Below, in pieces: positions 24,761 through 31,117 of a stretch of 64,000 bases of DNA. Made by a program: the position numbers and the translations under genes. Below the pieces are notes generated by a model. The model worked only from the letters and a program-made list of their open reading frames with translations, did no database searches and was not told where the DNA came from. The DNA is from Belnapia mucosa (GTDB taxonomy: Bacteria > Pseudomonadota > Alphaproteobacteria > Acetobacterales > Acetobacteraceae): NCBI RefSeq assembly GCF_016775475.1, contig NZ_JAEUXJ010000007.1, positions 124,001-188,000 on the forward strand, given 5' to 3'. Every line of letters starts with the position of its first letter. Positions within the stretch are counted from its first letter, which is position 1.

Positions 24761-25093
24761 ATGACCGACCAGAAGCTCGGCACCGGCGAGACGGCCACGG
24801 CCGGCCGGACCGTTTCGGTCCACTATACCGGCTGGCTGTACGACCCGGCGGCGTCCGACAACAAGGGGCGGAAATTCGACAGCTCCCGCGATCGCGGCCA
24901 GCCCTTCGAGTTCGAGCTTGGCGCCGGCCACGTGATCGCCGGCTGGGACCAGGGCGTGGAGGGGATGAAGGTTGGCGGCCAGCGAACCCTCACCATCCCG
25001 CCCGAGCTCGGCTATGGCGCCCGCGGCGCCGGCGGGGTGATCCCGCCCAATGCGACGCTGGTCTTCGACGTCGAATTGCTGGCGGTGGGCTGA
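24761..25093 (+). CDS. FKBP-type peptidyl-prolyl cis-trans isomerase
   Basis: The 110-residue single-domain FKBP catalyses prolyl isomerisation to help protein folding. The family pattern is complete: [11 protein letters not shown] near 21-31, [20 protein letters not shown] (37-56), [20 protein letters not shown] (about 59-78), [20 protein letters not shown] and a final LVFDVELL. No signal peptide is present, so it is probably cytoplasmic. GGGAGAAGG lies before the ATG. The gene ends 39 bp before tRNA-Thr, next to the suspected island boundary. Confidence 0.93.
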   Translation: MTDQKLGTGETATAGRTVSVHYTGWLYDPAASDNKGRKFDSSRDRGQPFEFELGAGHVIAGWDQGVEGMKVGGQRTLTIPPELGYGARGAGGVIPPNATLVFDVELLAVG

Positions 25094-25132
25094 CCGCAGG
25101 GGACGGGTCTGCTACAGCGGATCCGTCCCGGG

Positions 25133-25207
25133 GCCGGGTTAGCACAGGGGTAGTGCAGCTGATTTGTAATCAGAAGGTCGGGGGTTCAAATCCCTCACCC
25201 GGCACCA
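25133..25207 (+). tRNA. tRNA-Thr (anticodon TGT)
   Basis: A cloverleaf is readable. The acceptor arm is GCCGGGT (25133-25139) pairing with ACCCGGC (25197-25203), with discriminator A and encoded CCA. The D-arm is GCACAGGGGTAGTGC, the anticodon loop TTTGTAA (25163-25169) has TGT at 25165-25167, and the T-arm is GGGGGTTCAAATCCCTC. A G-A mismatch closes the anticodon stem. Its 3' end is repeated at 29529-29557, which suggests an integration target. Confidence 0.93.
25175..25203 (+). repeat. Left copy of 29-bp direct repeat (tRNA-Thr 3' end, att-like)
   Basis: The 29 bases from the T-arm to the acceptor 3' strand of tRNA-Thr recur exactly at 29529-29557 in the same orientation. Duplicated tRNA 3' ends are the usual footprint of tRNA-targeting integrases. 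It marks the proposed left end of the A+T-richer island. Confidence 0.7.
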
Positions 25208-25239
25208 ATGTTTCTAGATAGTTGACTAGCAATTACGCG

Positions 25240-25425
25240 GGAAGGTGCGACGGGTCTCCAGTTCGCGGACCTGGTGCGGACCTTATAGATGAGGGCAGCT
25301 TGGTTTCGGAGTTTCCGCCACAAGCCCAGACGTCGCGCCGAACCCTGTTGATGCCTTCAAAGTAAGCGACCAGCAGCATGCGGAAGTAGTACCCGGCAGC
25401 AGTGACGGCTGGCCCCGGCGCGGCG
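25240..25425 (-). pseudogene. Remnant of a DDE transposase (IS4/IS5/IS1182-like)
   Basis: Reading leftwards between in-frame stops gives APGPAVTAAGYYFRMLLVAY followed by FEGINRVRRDVW. This resembles the conserved PGxYFRMLLVGYFEGIDSERG-type segment near the start of common alphaproteobacterial DDE transposases. The match fades after VWACGGNS and the frame then stops. No start, catalytic DDE residues or terminal repeats can be assigned, so it is a decayed fragment. Family assignment is from memory of the motif and could be refined by search. Confidence 0.5.
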
Positions 25426-25545
25426 TATTAGGCGACGCAGAGCCCCTTGGCGAAGCCGTCGAACCCGCGCCGGCTGTAAGCTCCGCCGGCAGTCAGTCAT
25501 AGGAGGCTTGGCCTGGCGAGCGCGGCATCTCCGACCACGCCACTC

Positions 25546-25703
25546 ATACCAAGTCCCTTAATCCCAACCTATCGGCGGCCGGGGGGGGGGCGCTCCGACG
25601 CAGCCTGCCCCGGCCTCGGCGGAGCCGCTTTACTGCATAGGTTCTGATCAGCGGGATTTGGTATAAGAGCTGTTGATAGGTTGGGATCATTGGGACTTGG
25701 TAT
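25546..25703. repeat. Inverted-repeat element (MITE- or IS-end-like), 158 bp
   Basis: The left arm (25546-25573) begins ATACCAAGTCCC and ends CCCAACCTATC. The right arm (25675-25703) is its near-perfect inverse, beginning GATAGGTTGGGAT and ending GGGACTTGGTAT. About 25 of 28 positions pair, with a small indel in the middle. Inside the right part, the 21-mer at 25646-25666 recurs at 25685-25705 with three changes. The unit has no coding capacity. Terminal repeats of this size fit a non-autonomous transposable element or the fused ends of a deleted insertion sequence. Confidence 0.6.
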
Positions 25704-25916
25704 AACATCTCTGCCTGACGGTCCCGCTGCCGACCCAGAGCCATTCGAACCTGCCACCATCCCCAAAGGCGACAGAATTCGCCCAAGCCAAACTCGCCAA
25801 CGGGCTGATTAAAGCGGCGAATGCGGGGCTACTGCGATCCTTTGCCGCCGACTTTCTCGGTCATCACCTTCACGGCTGACCAGAGCTTCGCCGTGTATTT
25901 GTTGTCAGGGTTCCCC

Positions 25917-26996
25917 TTATGCGACACCCTCCCCAGACCTCCTCGCACTCCCCTGTCCTAAATCGCCCCCTCTTATGTAGTCCCGAATGGATTTGATTGG
26001 TGCTTCCACAGCATAGTTGGCTATGGAAGCCGCGACCAGCGCTGCCGCAAAGGCTGTTACCATGGCGAAATAAGACTGCGGGAGAAATGCTGACACAAGG
26101 ATCAGAATGACAAAATGCTGCAGGTAGAGCGGATATGATAGGTCGCCGAGGTCTCGGTCCCATCGTTTGAGGCGGCCACTCGGTCTCATGTGAGCCAACA
26201 AGAGAACAGAAGCTATTAAGGCTGAAAAAAGTGCTGCTTGAGAGGATAGCTGCACTAATGATAATGCCTTGCCTCGATAGAAGTCGGGCATATTGATGGT
26301 AACGCAGGTCCAAAGGCAGATTAAATAAACAACAAAAATTGCAAAATAATATCTTTTTAAACGTCGGGTTTCGGCGAAATAGGAAATGGTGCCGAGTATG
26401 AAATATGGCCCATACTGCAGTATGGGTGGAGCCATTCCGATGCATGCGAGCGCATACCCAAACATTGAAAGAAATAGCGCCGCCGCACATGCTTCCGTCC
26501 GGCCGAGAATGCCTGCACCAAGTGCCAAAGCCACCACGGCGTAAAATAGAACTTCCACCCTGAGCGCCCACACATAGGGAATTAGGGCCAGATCATCCTG
26601 GCCTACCCCAGGCAACACCATAACGACATTTACTGCCAGGTTTGACATCGTAATCAGATCGGTCGGTGGGGCCGTGACCAACCTGTTCGGGAGAAAGCCA
26701 GGTCGCAAGCTTTGGACGACCAGAATAGCTAAAGTTGCAAAACAAAGCGAGAATAGATACTGAGGCATAATGCGCAGTGCACGGTTTGCCGTGAAAGCAA
26801 CAGGGCGGTTATTATAGTGCCGCTCTGCAGCTTCAGTCATGATAAATCCAGACAGGCAAAAAAACACGAGAACCGCAACAGATCCAGTACCCCACATACC
26901 CCAGTTCATGCCTGCTGGACCTACGTGGCCCACATGCTGCGCTAGGACGAGCAGAGCAAGTATTACCCTAAGTGCACCGAACGGCCTATATTTCAT
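25917..26996 (-). CDS. Acyltransferase family 3 (OafA/ExoZ-like) membrane protein
   Basis: These membrane enzymes O-acylate surface polysaccharides or lipids. The 359-residue protein has about ten hydrophobic helices, the catalytic histidine in LAQHVGHVG near residue 20, FFCLSGFIMTEA near 46, and LSYPLYLQHFVILIL near 300, all family features. Length is normal. The gene is distinctly richer in A+T than its surroundings and uses codons such as AAA, ATA and TTA that are rare elsewhere here, a sign of horizontal transfer. A perfect 8-bp dyad lies 26 bp upstream of its start. It belongs to the tRNA-bounded island with a methyltransferase and a deacetylase. Confidence 0.88.
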   Translation of the reverse strand: MKYRPFGALRVILALLVLAQHVGHVGPAGMNWGMWGTGSVAVLVFFCLSGFIMTEAAERHYNNRPVAFTANRALRIMPQYLFSLCFATLAILVVQSLRPGFLPNRLVTAPPTDLITMSNLAVNVVMVLPGVGQDDLALIPYVWALRVEVLFYAVVALALGAGILGRTEACAAALFLSMFGYALACIGMAPPILQYGPYFILGTISYFAETRRLKRYYFAIFVVYLICLWTCVTINMPDFYRGKALSLVQLSSQAALFSALIASVLLLAHMRPSGRLKRWDRDLGDLSYPLYLQHFVILILVSAFLPQSYFAMVTAFAAALVAASIANYAVEAPIKSIRDYIRGGDLGQGSARRSGEGVA

Positions 26997-27021
26997 TGCA
27001 TGTCCTGCTTTTCGTCATTCA

Positions 27022-27039
27022 CAGGATTGGACAATCCTG
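27022..27039. promoter_or_regulatory. Candidate operator CAGGATTG-GA-CAATCCTG
   Basis: A perfect 8-bp inverted repeat with a two-base centre lies 26-43 bp upstream of the acyltransferase start, in the gap to the rightward methyltransferase gene. A second weaker dyad, GTGTGGACAGTCCGCAC, is about 60 bp further right. The compact symmetry suits a dimeric regulator of surface-modification genes. No regulator is encoded in the island. Confidence 0.45.
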
Positions 27040-27225
27040 CGGATTTACTGTATGTTCCGGCAGAAGCGCGACTGCACGATCCTCCGCAGTGTGGACAGTC
27101 CGCACTTCAGATTAGCGAAGCGCCGATCAGATTCATCCTGCATTTGAATGACGTCCTTGCTAATAATGCCGACGGCGCATAGCGAGCGGGGGTGGAAGAA
27201 GAAATAATCCTCAGGCCGCATCCTA

Positions 27226-27912
27226 ATGAAGTTCTCCGGCTTTCAGAGGCTAGGTGTTTGGTCCCGGGATTTGGCGGTGCGGGTTTGCGGTGAAGCGTGC
27301 GGCTCCGTTCGCCTTGGCTCACGAAATCGGCAAGCCATCTACTTTTTGGTTATGGCCTTCAGGCCCAAAAAGATACTCGAGATCGGAACGCATGTCGGCG
27401 CGTCAACAATTTCAATGGCTGCTGCTTTGAAGCGGTTAGGCGAGGGCAGCAGTATCACAACTGTTGATATATTTGATGTGAATGATCGGGCTAATGGCCC
27501 GTGGAGAAAAATAGGCTTGGATGGGTCGCCAAGTGATTTTGCTGGCTCATTGAACTTCCACGACAGAGTCAACTTTGTGACAGCGCCGGCACAGGATTTT
27601 ATGCGATCGACTGATCAGTCTTTCGATTTCATTTTCCTTGATGGCTCGCATAAATCTCACGACGTCTACCAAGAAGTTAGTGCAGCACTGAATCTTCTCA
27701 ACCCTGGTGGAACTATTCTGCTCCACGACTACTTTCCTGCGGGAGAATCTTTGTGTCCCGACAAGGAAATACTGCAAGGCCCGTTCCGTGCGATGCGCAG
27801 AATACACGAAGAGAACCGGGCGATCGGAATTTTACCTCTTGGTGCACTGCCGTGGGCAACGAAGCAGGGAACAAACGCAACAACCTTGGCTCTCGTGTTG
27901 AAGGACTACTGA
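27226..27912 (+). CDS. Class I SAM-dependent methyltransferase (Methyltransf_24 type)
   Basis: The 228-residue protein has the SAM-binding motif KILEIGTHVGASTISMA near residues 48-64, followed by ITTVDIFD near 77-84, FDFIFLDGSHKSHDVYQEV near 133-151 and NPGGTILLHDYF near 158-170. This pattern is that of the O-methyltransferase-like group often found in polysaccharide and glycan clusters. Substrate is unknown; a sugar or surface glycan is plausible from the neighbours. The ribosome site is weak (GAAGAAGAA). Base composition is much lower in G+C than the flanking genome, consistent with transfer. It converges on the deacetylase-like gene. Confidence 0.82.
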   Translation: MKFSGFQRLGVWSRDLAVRVCGEACGSVRLGSRNRQAIYFLVMAFRPKKILEIGTHVGASTISMAAALKRLGEGSSITTVDIFDVNDRANGPWRKIGLDGSPSDFAGSLNFHDRVNFVTAPAQDFMRSTDQSFDFIFLDGSHKSHDVYQEVSAALNLLNPGGTILLHDYFPAGESLCPDKEILQGPFRAMRRIHEENRAIGILPLGALPWATKQGTNATTLALVLKDY

Positions 27913-28078
27913 AGCTCACCGGTCCAAACGTTAGCGGTGTTTGTCAAAGACGTTGTCCAGTGACTGCCAGGAGGCCTCAACGGCCGTTGGCGAACTTGTC
28001 CTGAGTTGATTTCGTTGCCCGGGGGTGGTGACCAGGACTGTTGAACGCTCTGGGATGCGGAAGACTATTTACTGCTTT

Positions 28079-28124
28079 GCGATATGAGGTCAGTCGTAGG
28101 CGGATCAGCAAAACCTCATTTCGC
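28079..28124. terminator. Candidate bidirectional terminator between convergent island genes
   Basis: GCGATATGAGGT (28079-28090) pairs with ACCTCATTTCGC (28113-28124) at 11 of 12 positions around a 22-base loop. It lies seven bases past the deacetylase-like stop and about 170 bases past the methyltransferase stop. The loop is long and there is no strong T-tract, so it could be a terminator, an operator or a recombination relic. Confidence 0.4.
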
Positions 28125-28130
28125 AGCGGA

Positions 28131-29087
28131 TCAACTTGTTCCTCCGACCCGAAGTTTATGTACTAGCCAGCTCCGCTCCATTTGTGACCGCTCGAAGCGG
28201 GTGAGCACATGTTCACCCCGGTATTGCCGTATGTAATCCAGCAATGTTGCTACGGGAACAAACCATCCATTCTTCCTAGAAAGGCGAGTGAGGAGCCGAC
28301 GAAACGTCGGGTCAACGTCCCCGCTCTTGTCCTGGAAGCGGATAGCGAAATGAGTATACATGATACATGCGCCGCCTTCTGCCTCAAGGCGATCCTGGTT
28401 GGCCTCTGAAACAGCACGAACGAAGGACTCGAGATCAGGTCCTTCCGTGGAGGAGAACCACTGGTTCACATAGGGCCGTTCTGGGTCATGGTAGGGCATT
28501 TTAGGAAACGCCGCCGCTGTATTGATGTTCTGAGTAATGAAGTTGCGGACGTACTCGACCCGGCTGCGACACAGGTCACCCCAGAAATGGGGGCTGTCCT
28601 CACGATGGCCGAACGACGCATTCATCATGCGCCCTCGTGTAAGCACGTTGTACACCAATCGCTGAGCCCCACTCACTCTGGCCGCGCCCCAATAGATGTT
28701 CTCGGCTAGGTCCGCGTGGTTGGCCATGGTCCGGGGATCATGTCCGAAAAGATCGCGAAAGCGGTCGAGACCGCGTTGAATATCGGGGCGACAAACGCTG
28801 TGATTGGTTGTCCCGTGGAAACCGATTTCGAACCCGTCCCTCTGCAATCCGAGCACGTAAGCAAGATAGGCTGGGTCGTCACAAGTGGCTCCCCGGACTA
28901 AAGGCTCACGTGTCCCGGCGCACGGCCAAACGGATTTTGTCGTTCGAAAGCCGCAATCCTGCATCAGACCGTAGACCCGCTCGAAGTTTCCCGGGACGGC
29001 GAAATCGGTGTCGTCAAATACCGTGAATGCGAACGACTTACCATTTGGCCAGCGAATGCGGCTGTGTTGTTCGTTCACGAATTTCAA
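28131..29087 (-). CDS. Polysaccharide deacetylase-like protein (NodB-homology fold, carbohydrate esterase 4-like)
   Basis: The 318-residue protein has FTVFDDTDF near 21-29, which fits the TFDD motif 1, and GFEIGFHGTTNHS near 86-98, which fits motif 2 with its metal-binding histidines. ANHAD near 122 and IMYTHFAIRF near 248 follow, with the last histidine in the position of motif 4. CE4 enzymes remove N- or O-acetyl groups from polysaccharides. Relatives of this long type occur in O-antigen and capsule clusters. No signal peptide is evident, pointing to a cytoplasmic precursor-modifying role. It sits in the island with the acyltransferase and methyltransferase genes. Confidence 0.75.
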   Translation of the reverse strand: MKFVNEQHSRIRWPNGKSFAFTVFDDTDFAVPGNFERVYGLMQDCGFRTTKSVWPCAGTREPLVRGATCDDPAYLAYVLGLQRDGFEIGFHGTTNHSVCRPDIQRGLDRFRDLFGHDPRTMANHADLAENIYWGAARVSGAQRLVYNVLTRGRMMNASFGHREDSPHFWGDLCRSRVEYVRNFITQNINTAAAFPKMPYHDPERPYVNQWFSSTEGPDLESFVRAVSEANQDRLEAEGGACIMYTHFAIRFQDKSGDVDPTFRRLLTRLSRKNGWFVPVATLLDYIRQYRGEHVLTRFERSQMERSWLVHKLRVGGTS

Positions 29088-29150
29088 CCTTCGACCTGAA
29101 AAAGGGTATCGTACCGTCTGTGCCCTGCTTGAAACAAGGCTTTCCAGGCG

Positions 29151-29369
29151 CTACCGCCCATTCGCTTCGGCCAAGATCCGCGCCGCCTCTGTGGCGAAGA
29201 TGTCCCCATGCTGTTCCATTGCGCCTTCAAGCTGCGCCACAGGCCGCTGATAGATCCCCCATCGCATTCCTTTCGGCCGGCGAGGGGATGTGGGCTGCTC
29301 GAAAGAGCGATAGTCCTCCTCCCTCAACCGCCGATACAGGCGCCCTTGCCGCGCATGGCTGCGGTCCAA
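29151..29369 (-). CDS. Possible small or partial protein, unrecognised
   Basis: A leftward frame of about 72 residues contains YRRLREEDYRSFEQ, RPKGMRWGIYQRPVAQLEGA and ends with IFATEAARILAEANGR, with helical, charged composition unlike random high-GC translation. The only start codon is a TTG and no ribosome site is clear, so it may be the 3' part of a gene lost at the island border. I do not recognise the family. Confidence 0.3.
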   Translation of the reverse strand: MDRSHARQGRLYRRLREEDYRSFEQPTSPRRPKGMRWGIYQRPVAQLEGAMEQHGDIFATEAARILAEANGR

Positions 29370-29510
29370 AGGTCCTTTCCGCTGGAATTAGGCGGTATGC
29401 CTGTCCTGCAGCGAAGATGGTGCCACCTGGTGGCAGGTGCAGCTTCAGGCTTGCGGACCCAGCGAGGAGGTCCGCTATGGGTGCGTGTGGCGTCTCATGG
29501 CGGCACGGTT

Positions 29511-29560
29511 TTGCTGATTCGTAATCGGAGGTCGGGGGTTCAAATCCCTCACCCGGCGCC
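29511..29560 (+). pseudogene. tRNA-Thr 3' remnant (attachment-site relic)
   Basis: The segment GCTGATTCGTAATC at 29513-29526 resembles the anticodon arm of a threonine tRNA, with CGT in the anticodon position. It is followed by a T-arm and 3' acceptor strand identical to tRNA-Thr(TGT). The 5' half (acceptor 5' strand and D-arm) is absent, so it is not a functional tRNA. The 3' end reads GCCA rather than ACCA. It is best read as the tRNA fragment left at the far end of an integrated element. Confidence 0.7.
29529..29557 (+). repeat. Right copy of 29-bp direct repeat (att-like)
   Basis: This is an exact copy of 25175-25203 in the same orientation, 4.35 kb downstream of the intact tRNA-Thr. The A+T-rich island genes lie between the two copies. 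This geometry matches attL and attR of a tRNA-integrating element. Confidence 0.7.
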
Positions 29561-29649
29561 ATCGCCGCCTCAACGGGCAGGTAGCGGCCGACCGAAGGCC
29601 TCACCGGAACAAGATTGAACCCCGAAGCCGTTCGTGGTTTGTTCGAGTC

Positions 29650-29859
29650 ATGCCGGACGATCTCGAACCGCTGTCGGAGGTTGAGCTCGCTGACCTGGCG
29701 GAGGCGCTCTATCACGCGCTGTCCTTCGATCGGGACGGGAAGCCGCGTCAGTGGCGGGACCGTATCGATGCCCTGGCCACGGCGGAATGGCAGGCGCGCT
29801 TCCTCCGCGAAAGCCGCTTCGTGGTGTTGCGTCGACCACGACCGACGCAGGAAACCTAG
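29650..29859 (+). CDS. Small hypothetical protein, 69 aa
   Basis: The 69-residue frame begins PDDLEPLSEVELADLAEALYHALSF and continues with basic helix-like WRDRIDALATAEWQARFLRE. It is acidic-helical at the start and basic at the end, with codon use typical of this genome (G/C at third positions). No family is recognised. It lies just right of the island boundary, 142 bp before the Crp/Fnr-type regulator gene. A frame shift of one base would give competing frames, so confidence is limited. Confidence 0.45.
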   Translation: MPDDLEPLSEVELADLAEALYHALSFDRDGKPRQWRDRIDALATAEWQARFLRESRFVVLRRPRPTQET

Positions 29860-30001
29860 GCCTTCCGATCCCGAAGGCGGCCTTGTCGGTTTCTGTACAG
29901 ACAATGATGCAGGGGCGATGCGAGCGGTGGCGATCCCGCCCATCCCTGGCCATGCGCTGCGGCACTTGCTCCGCGCGCCGGCCCGTCCCAAGGACGACAT
30001 C

Positions 30002-30733
30002 ATGTCCCATACCGCGGTGCCGCCCCGGCCCCGGAACCGGTTGCTGAAGGCTGTGCCGCCCGAGGAGCTGGAGCAGCTCCTTCCCCGGCTCGATCTGGTG
30101 GAGCTTCCCATGCGGGCCATACTGCAGGAGCCAGCCACGCCCATGCCGGCCGTCCATTTCATCGAATCTGGCTATTGTTCGATGGTGGCGTCCTTCAGGA
30201 ATGGCGACAGTGCCGAAGTGGGCGTGGTCGGTCCCGAGGGCATGGTCGGCCTGCCGCTGCTGCTCGATGACGAGCTCGATGATCTGGAGGGCATGGTCCA
30301 GGCTCCGGGCACCTCCTTCCGCATGGCGGCCCCGGCCTTCCGGGAGGCGCTTGTCCGCCTGCCTGGATTCGCCCGGCTGCTGCGGCGCTATGCCCTCTCG
30401 CATCATGGCCAGGTGGCGCGGACCGCGGCCTGCAACGGGCGCCACCTGCTGAACCAGCGACTCGCGCGCTGGCTGCTGATGGCGCATGACCGCTGCGAGG
30501 ATGATACCTTCCCCATCACGCACGAATTCCTGGCGATGATGCTTGGGGTGCGACGGGCCGGCGTGACGGTCGCCGCCAGCGCGCTGCAGAAGGCGGGCCT
30601 CGTCCGCTATGCGCGCGGCCGCGTCACCATTACCGACCGGCCCAGGCTCGAGGCGGCGGCTTGCGAGTGCTACCACGTGGTCCGTCGTGCTGAGGAACGG
30701 CCTTTCGCCTTGGATGCGCCCGCGGCGCGGTAG
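30002..30733 (+). CDS. Crp/Fnr family transcriptional regulator
   Basis: The 243-residue protein has an N-terminal cyclic-nucleotide-binding-like barrel (about 20-140, with GYCSMVASFRNGDSAEVGVV and EGMVGLPLLLDD) and a C-terminal helix-turn-helix (LARWLLMAHDR, then THEFLAMMLGVRRAGVTVAA near 175-200). No Fnr-type N-terminal cysteine cluster is seen, so it is not a classical oxygen sensor. The ATG at 30002 has AAGGAC just upstream; longer frames to 29615 add non-conserved sequence. It is co-directional with, and 384 bp before, nirB, so a role in nitrite-reductase control is possible but not shown. Confidence 0.85.
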   Translation: MSHTAVPPRPRNRLLKAVPPEELEQLLPRLDLVELPMRAILQEPATPMPAVHFIESGYCSMVASFRNGDSAEVGVVGPEGMVGLPLLLDDELDDLEGMVQAPGTSFRMAAPAFREALVRLPGFARLLRRYALSHHGQVARTAACNGRHLLNQRLARWLLMAHDRCEDDTFPITHEFLAMMLGVRRAGVTVAASALQKAGLVRYARGRVTITDRPRLEAAACECYHVVRRAEERPFALDAPAAR

Positions 30734-31117
30734 CCTGATGGGAAGTAATAGATCGGCGGCTCAGGCTTAAGCCAAAACCGCCATGCCTCCGATCCAGCCC
30801 GAACCTTATCGCCCAAGATATTGTCTGTTGCACAATAAATAGTCTTAATTTGTGCCTTGGGCGCCGCACCAACGAAGGCTTGCGCAAATCCGCGCCTTTG
30901 CCTAGAAATGCGCCGCTGCCCCGCAGCGCGGAGCCGAGGCAACGGCGTCTCCCCTCCGATCGGTCCTCTGTCGACATCGGCAAGTCAAAGGCGGCTTGCA
31001 GGCACGCAGTGGTCGGGCGCCCCCTGGGCGCATCAGCCACCGGGCGTTGCGCGGACCGGCTATGCACCAGCCCAGCTTCCCCACCCAGCAGCCCGGCCCC
31101 GTCGCGGAGGCCCTGGC
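30734..31117. other. Leader/promoter region of the nirBDC operon
   Basis: These 384 bases hold no convincing gene. They contain an A+T-rich patch at 30806-30860 with the inverted repeat GCACAA (30830-30835) and TTGTGC (30850-30855), then a G+C-rich stretch with several short hairpins, and GGAGG at 31105-31109 as the nirB ribosome site. Nitrite-reductase genes in alphaproteobacteria are often under Fnr-, NtrC- or antiterminator control. I see no clear Fnr box or sigma-54 promoter. Confidence 0.5.
30830..30855. promoter_or_regulatory. Candidate operator GCACAA-N14-TTGTGC upstream of nirB
   Basis: A perfect 6-bp dyad with a 14-base A+T-rich centre lies 97 bp past the Crp/Fnr-type gene and 263 bp before nirB. 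The spacing is wider than the classical Crp/Fnr site (TGTGA-N6-TCACA), so binding by the neighbouring regulator is only a possibility. Confidence 0.3.

Larger units (their letters stand above)
25208..25916. other. Gene-free left part of the island, with transposon debris
   Basis: These 709 bases between tRNA-Thr and the acyltransferase stop contain no convincing intact gene. They hold a degenerate transposase fragment near 25240-25425 on the minus strand, a 158-bp inverted-repeat element at 25546-25703 with an internal direct repeat, and an unusual run of ten G at 25581-25590. Small open frames here, such as one of 80 codons at 25544-25786, run through the repeat and are not believable. Confidence 0.6.
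29088..29649. other. Right boundary of the island, no confident intact gene
   Basis: These 562 bases contain the tail of a short leftward frame at 29151-29369, a 3' tRNA-Thr-like remnant ending near 29560 and 29-bp repeat copy 2, then sequence returning to high G+C. No complete promoter or gene can be assigned with confidence. The next believable start is at 29650. Confidence 0.5.

Noticed and set aside
25581..25590. Run of ten G as a phase-variation tract
   Set aside because: It lies outside any believable gene or promoter, within a repeat element; slippage may occur but no target gene is visible.
29487..29560. Second complete tRNA-Thr gene
   Set aside because: Only the anticodon-arm-like part, T-arm and 3' acceptor strand are present. 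The 5' acceptor strand and D-arm are missing, so it is a remnant.
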